Shown here: positions 7,785 to 9,711 of the stretch, one piece after another | Position numbering within the stretch: the stretch's first letter is position 1 | Layout of the letters: each line of letters starts with the position of its first letter | Source: Gammaproteobacteria bacterium | GTDB lineage: Bacteria; Pseudomonadota; Gammaproteobacteria; Thiohalomonadales; Thiohalomonadaceae | Direction of reading: 5' to 3' | DNA: 9,711 bases | Assembly (NCBI GenBank): GCA_015232955.1 | Contig: JADFYS010000057.1 | Span: forward strand, 1 to 9,711 | Position numbers and translations under genes: made by a program | The notes under the pieces: generated by a model | What the model was told of the DNA's origin: nothing | Database searches by the model: none | What the model saw: the letters and a program-made list of their open reading frames with translations, nothing else

Positions 7785-8072
7785 ATGAAAAAAGGACAAG
7801 CACTGCAAGAGCCCTATCTCAACGCCTTACGCCGCGAGCGGGTTCCTGTATCTATCTATCTGGTCAACGGGATCAAACTTCAGGGGCAGATCGCCTCGTT
7901 TGACCAATTTGTGATCCTCTTAAAAAATGCGGTGAGTCAGATGGTCTATAAGCACGCTGTCTCCACCATTGTTCCCGCCAGAAATGTCAAGATCAGTCCC
8001 GAGGATCAGCAGCAGCAACCTCACCCGGATGATGACGAAGAGTACAGCTCGGAAGGGGCAGGAAATTACTAA
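7785..8072 (+). CDS. hfq: RNA chaperone Hfq
   Basis: Hexameric Sm-like protein that pairs small RNAs with mRNAs and affects their translation and decay. The 95-residue product keeps all the known RNA-contact residues in E. coli numbering: Gln8 and Phe42, Lys56 and His57 (YKHAVST) of the proximal face, Tyr25 of the distal face, and the rim patch Arg16, Arg17, Arg19. The Sm core is about 7-66. The tail (71-95) is glutamine-rich and then strongly acidic (DDDEE), like the acidic tips that in E. coli Hfq mimic RNA and help release it. The start is the only ATG among the six complete genes and has a strong GGGAG at 8 bases. The frame extends upstream to about 7692 but that part is leader, not Hfq-like. 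Confidence 0.98.
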   Translation: MKKGQALQEPYLNALRRERVPVSIYLVNGIKLQGQIASFDQFVILLKNAVSQMVYKHAVSTIVPARNVKISPEDQQQQPHPDDDEEYSSEGAGNY

Positions 8073-8080
8073 ATCTCTCT

Positions 8081-8105
8081 CTGCCCCTGACTCCGTCAGG
8101 GGTAG
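8081..8105 (+). terminator. Hairpin between hfq and hflX, attenuator or processing site
   Basis: CCCCTGAC (8084-8091) pairs perfectly with GTCAGGGG (8095-8102) around a 3-base TCC loop. The stem extends outward by a G-T wobble, T-A and C-G to 8081/8105. The hairpin is flanked by direct repeats of ATCTCTCTC (8073-8081 and 8106-8114). No T-run follows, so it is not a classical intrinsic terminator. It could lower read-through into hflX or protect the hfq 3' end. Confidence 0.45.
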
Positions 8106-8129
8106 ATCTCTCTCAGGACCTCAATAGAG

Positions 8130-9419
8130 TTGTTAGAACGCCCGGAAAGTGGCGAGCGGGCCGTTTTAGTCCATCTTGATCTGCAGCAGCTGGCACAACG
8201 GGAAGAGCTGGATGAGTTTCGGGATCTCGCTCGCTCCGCCGGAGCTTTACCGGTAGCTGAAGTTCGTGGCACCCGTCGCACCCCCGATGCAAAATACTTT
8301 GTCGGCAGCGGCAAGGCGGATGAGATCCGGCAGGTGGCGGTGGATAACGATGCCGATCTGATTCTGGTCAATCACGCCCTCTCACCGGCACAAGAGCGCA
8401 ATCTCGAGCGACTTATCGGTCGAAGAGTGCTCGATCGTACCGGCCTCATCCTCGATATCTTTGCCCAGCGTGCCCGCTCTCACGAAGGTAAGCTGCAGGT
8501 AGAGTTGGCGCAACTGACGCACCTCACGACACGCCTGGTTCGTGGCTGGACCCACCTCGAGCGGCAGAAGGGGGGGATCGGTCTTCGTGGACCTGGTGAG
8601 ACACAGTTAGAGAGTGATCGCCGTCTGATTGGGGCAAGGATCAAGCAGTTACACCGGCGATTGGCCAAGGTGCGTCAACAGAGAGCGCAGAGTCGGCGCG
8701 GCAGACGCCGTGCAGAGCAGCCGACAGTGGCGCTGGTGGGGTATACCAACGCCGGCAAATCGACCCTCTTTAACCGTCTGGTCGCCGACAGTGTCTACGC
8801 TGCAGATCAGCTCTTTGCCACTCTGGATCCGACCCTGCGCCGCCTCCCTCTCCCTGACGGGGGAGGGGTTGTCCTCGCCGATACCGTCGGTTTTATCCAC
8901 AACCTGCCTCACGATCTGGTGGAGTCATTTCGCTCGACGCTGGTAGAGACACGGGAGGCGGATCTCCTGCTTCATGTCATTGATGCCGGCGATGAACGGG
9001 CCGCTGAAAAGATCGGGCAGGTGAATGAGGTGTTGGCAGAGATCGGTGCCGGCGATGTGCCGCAACTACTGCTGATGAATAAGATTGATACCGTAGAGGC
9101 CCTTGAACCCGCCTATCTTCCCGGAGCAGAGGGGCAGAGGGACCGTATCTATCTCTCGGCGGTGAGTGGCGAAGGGATCGATCTCCTGCTGCAGCAGCTG
9201 TCGCAACGGTTTCAGGGGGGAAGGGAGCGGTTGGAGCTGAAGCTGAATCCTGAAAGTGGCCGGCTACGAGCCGCCTGTTACTCCCGGGGAAAGGTGATCT
9301 CGGAAGCGTTTCTCGATGGTGGTGAGAGTGCGCTGGTGGTGGAGTTTGAGACCACCCCTCTCCACCATCTTCGTCAGGAGTTCGGCCAACAGCTACAGCA
9401 GTCGATTCTGCAGCGCTAA
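8130..9419 (+). CDS. hflX: Ribosome-associated GTPase HflX
   Basis: GTPase of the Obg-HflX family that binds the 50S subunit and splits stalled or stress-damaged ribosomes. The 429 residues match E. coli (426). The N-terminal HflX domain (about 1-190) contains HALSPAQERNLER, DRTGLILDIFAQRA, and the diagnostic glycine loop KGGIGLRGPGETQLE, followed by a basic coiled stretch. The G domain has G1 GYTNAGKST at 204-212, G3 DTVGF at 251-255, G4 NKID at 317-320, and G5 around SAVSG. The TTG start at 8130 is the first possible after a TAG at 8103 and aligns with the E. coli N-terminus (GERAVLVH against GEQAVLVH). An AGGA at 8115-8118 lies 11 bases upstream, a little far. It follows hfq by 57 bases and is last in the + strand cluster; hflK and hflC do not follow. 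Confidence 0.97.
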   Translation: MLERPESGERAVLVHLDLQQLAQREELDEFRDLARSAGALPVAEVRGTRRTPDAKYFVGSGKADEIRQVAVDNDADLILVNHALSPAQERNLERLIGRRVLDRTGLILDIFAQRARSHEGKLQVELAQLTHLTTRLVRGWTHLERQKGGIGLRGPGETQLESDRRLIGARIKQLHRRLAKVRQQRAQSRRGRRRAEQPTVALVGYTNAGKSTLFNRLVADSVYAADQLFATLDPTLRRLPLPDGGGVVLADTVGFIHNLPHDLVESFRSTLVETREADLLLHVIDAGDERAAEKIGQVNEVLAEIGAGDVPQLLLMNKIDTVEALEPAYLPGAEGQRDRIYLSAVSGEGIDLLLQQLSQRFQGGRERLELKLNPESGRLRAACYSRGKVISEAFLDGGESALVVEFETTPLHHLRQEFGQQLQQSILQR

Positions 9420-9429
9420 ATTGGGGTTG

Positions 9430-9477
9430 TATACCCAAGAACCCTGAAATCCACAGTTTCCAAGGTTCTTGGGTATA
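9430..9477. repeat. Long inverted repeat after hflX
   Basis: TATACCCAAGAACC (9430-9443) is the exact reverse complement of 9464-9477. Inside it, after one mismatch and a one-base bulge, TGAAA (9445-9449) pairs with TTTC and A at 9457-9462, leaving a 7-base loop (9450-9456). The result is a near-perfect 48-base hairpin. No T-run follows on either strand, so it is not a standard intrinsic terminator, though it may end transcription from both convergent genes. The form also fits a REP- or MITE-like dispersed element. Which of these it is cannot be seen from one copy. Confidence 0.75.
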
Positions 9478-9484
9478 AGGGATA

Positions 9485-9500
9485 GGGTGATCTCTCACCC
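9485..9500. terminator. Small hairpin between convergent hflX and ppk2
   Basis: GGGTGA (9485-9490) and TCACCC (9495-9500) form a 6-bp stem with a TCTC loop, 36 bases beyond the ppk2 stop when read on the - strand. There is no T-run on either side. A weak bidirectional terminator is possible. Confidence 0.3.
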
Positions 9501-9536
9501 CATCCTTAGTTTACGAGTGACCCTTAGGGATAGCGA

Positions 9537-9711
9537 TTAGGGGTAGATCTCGGGTATAAATGTCTGATCCGTGATTGGCGGACGGACATAGCCGCTATCG
9601 GGGTTCCGTTTTGGCAGCACGATCTTCTCTGGGGTGAGATCCTTGTAGGGGATCATCGTCAGCAGATGAGAGATGCAGTTGAGACGGGCGTGCTTTTTGA
9701 CATCGGAGTTG
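9537..9711 (-). CDS. ppk2: Polyphosphate kinase 2, C-terminal part (runs off window)
   Basis: Only the last 57 codons and the TAA (9537-9539 on the - strand) are inside the window; the gene continues past 9711. Reading the - strand gives NSDVKKHARLNCISHLLTMI followed by PYKDL, a lysine/arginine-bearing segment, and the ending VRPPITDQTFIPEIYP. The KKxARLNCIxHLL helix and the Y-RPP-QTF-PE-Y tail are typical of the end of PPK2 enzymes, which transfer phosphate between polyphosphate and nucleoside di- or triphosphates. The catalytic Walker A and B region lies outside, so subclass and activity cannot be judged. The gene is convergent with hflX and so belongs to a different transcription unit. Confidence is limited by the short visible portion. 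Confidence 0.85.
   Translation of the reverse strand, partial: NSDVKKHARLNCISHLLTMIPYKDLTPEKIVLPKRNPDSGYVRPPITDQTFIPEIYP

Noticed and set aside
297..9339. Five + strand copies of GCTGGTGG (297, 4258, 7078, 8732, 9332) against one on the - strand (5198), resembling E. coli Chi sites
   Set aside because: All fall in coding sequence, where CTG GTG G codon runs are common, and Chi sequence differs between lineages; the excess is explained by codon use without a genome-wide test.
8977..9498. 173-codon open frame on the - strand over the end of hflX and the palindrome
   Set aside because: It is antisense to conserved HflX sequence and begins within the intergenic hairpins; no family resemblance.

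Overview
The window looks like chromosomal DNA of a gammaproteobacterium. The evidence is the conserved mutL-miaA-hfq-hflX order, an Hfq core that is almost residue-for-residue the enterobacterial type, a MutL without the metal-dependent endonuclease motif, and a moderately high GC content judged by eye. I cannot name a genus. There is no sign of phage, transposase, CRISPR, tRNA or rRNA.

Layout. Positions 1-153 are an upstream region with no recognised gene. From 154 to 9419 six genes run in tight succession on the + strand: cysS (cysteinyl-tRNA synthetase), a 1115-residue membrane-bound GGDEF/EAL c-di-GMP enzyme with Cache-like, GAF and PAS sensing modules, mutL, miaA, hfq and hflX. The c-di-GMP gene and mutL overlap by 4 nt (GTGA). 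miaA starts inside the end of mutL. hfq has a short leader with its own strong ribosome binding site. A compact hairpin lies between hfq and hflX. Past hflX is a 117-bp intergenic stretch with a long near-perfect inverted repeat (9430-9477) and a smaller hairpin. The window then ends in the C-terminal part of a convergent (- strand) polyphosphate kinase 2 gene.

Functionally this is a housekeeping superoperon for translation and RNA quality (CysS, MiaA tRNA modification, the RNA chaperone Hfq, the ribosome-rescue GTPase HflX) and DNA repair (MutL). A large c-di-GMP receptor-enzyme sits where many gammaproteobacteria carry cell-wall or tsaE/nnr/amiB genes. The usual hflK-hflC pair is not next to hflX; a polyphosphate kinase in opposite orientation is there instead.

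I do not see a wholly new system. The points most worth a second look are the translationally coupled c-di-GMP gene/mutL pair, G8 and G9 homopolymers lying exactly in the GGDEF active site and the MutL ATPase domain, a MutL that appears to need MutH in DNA with a very high GATC density, an A-rich hfq leader that may be an autoregulatory site, the palindrome after hflX, and the use of GTG or TTG starts in five of the six complete genes.
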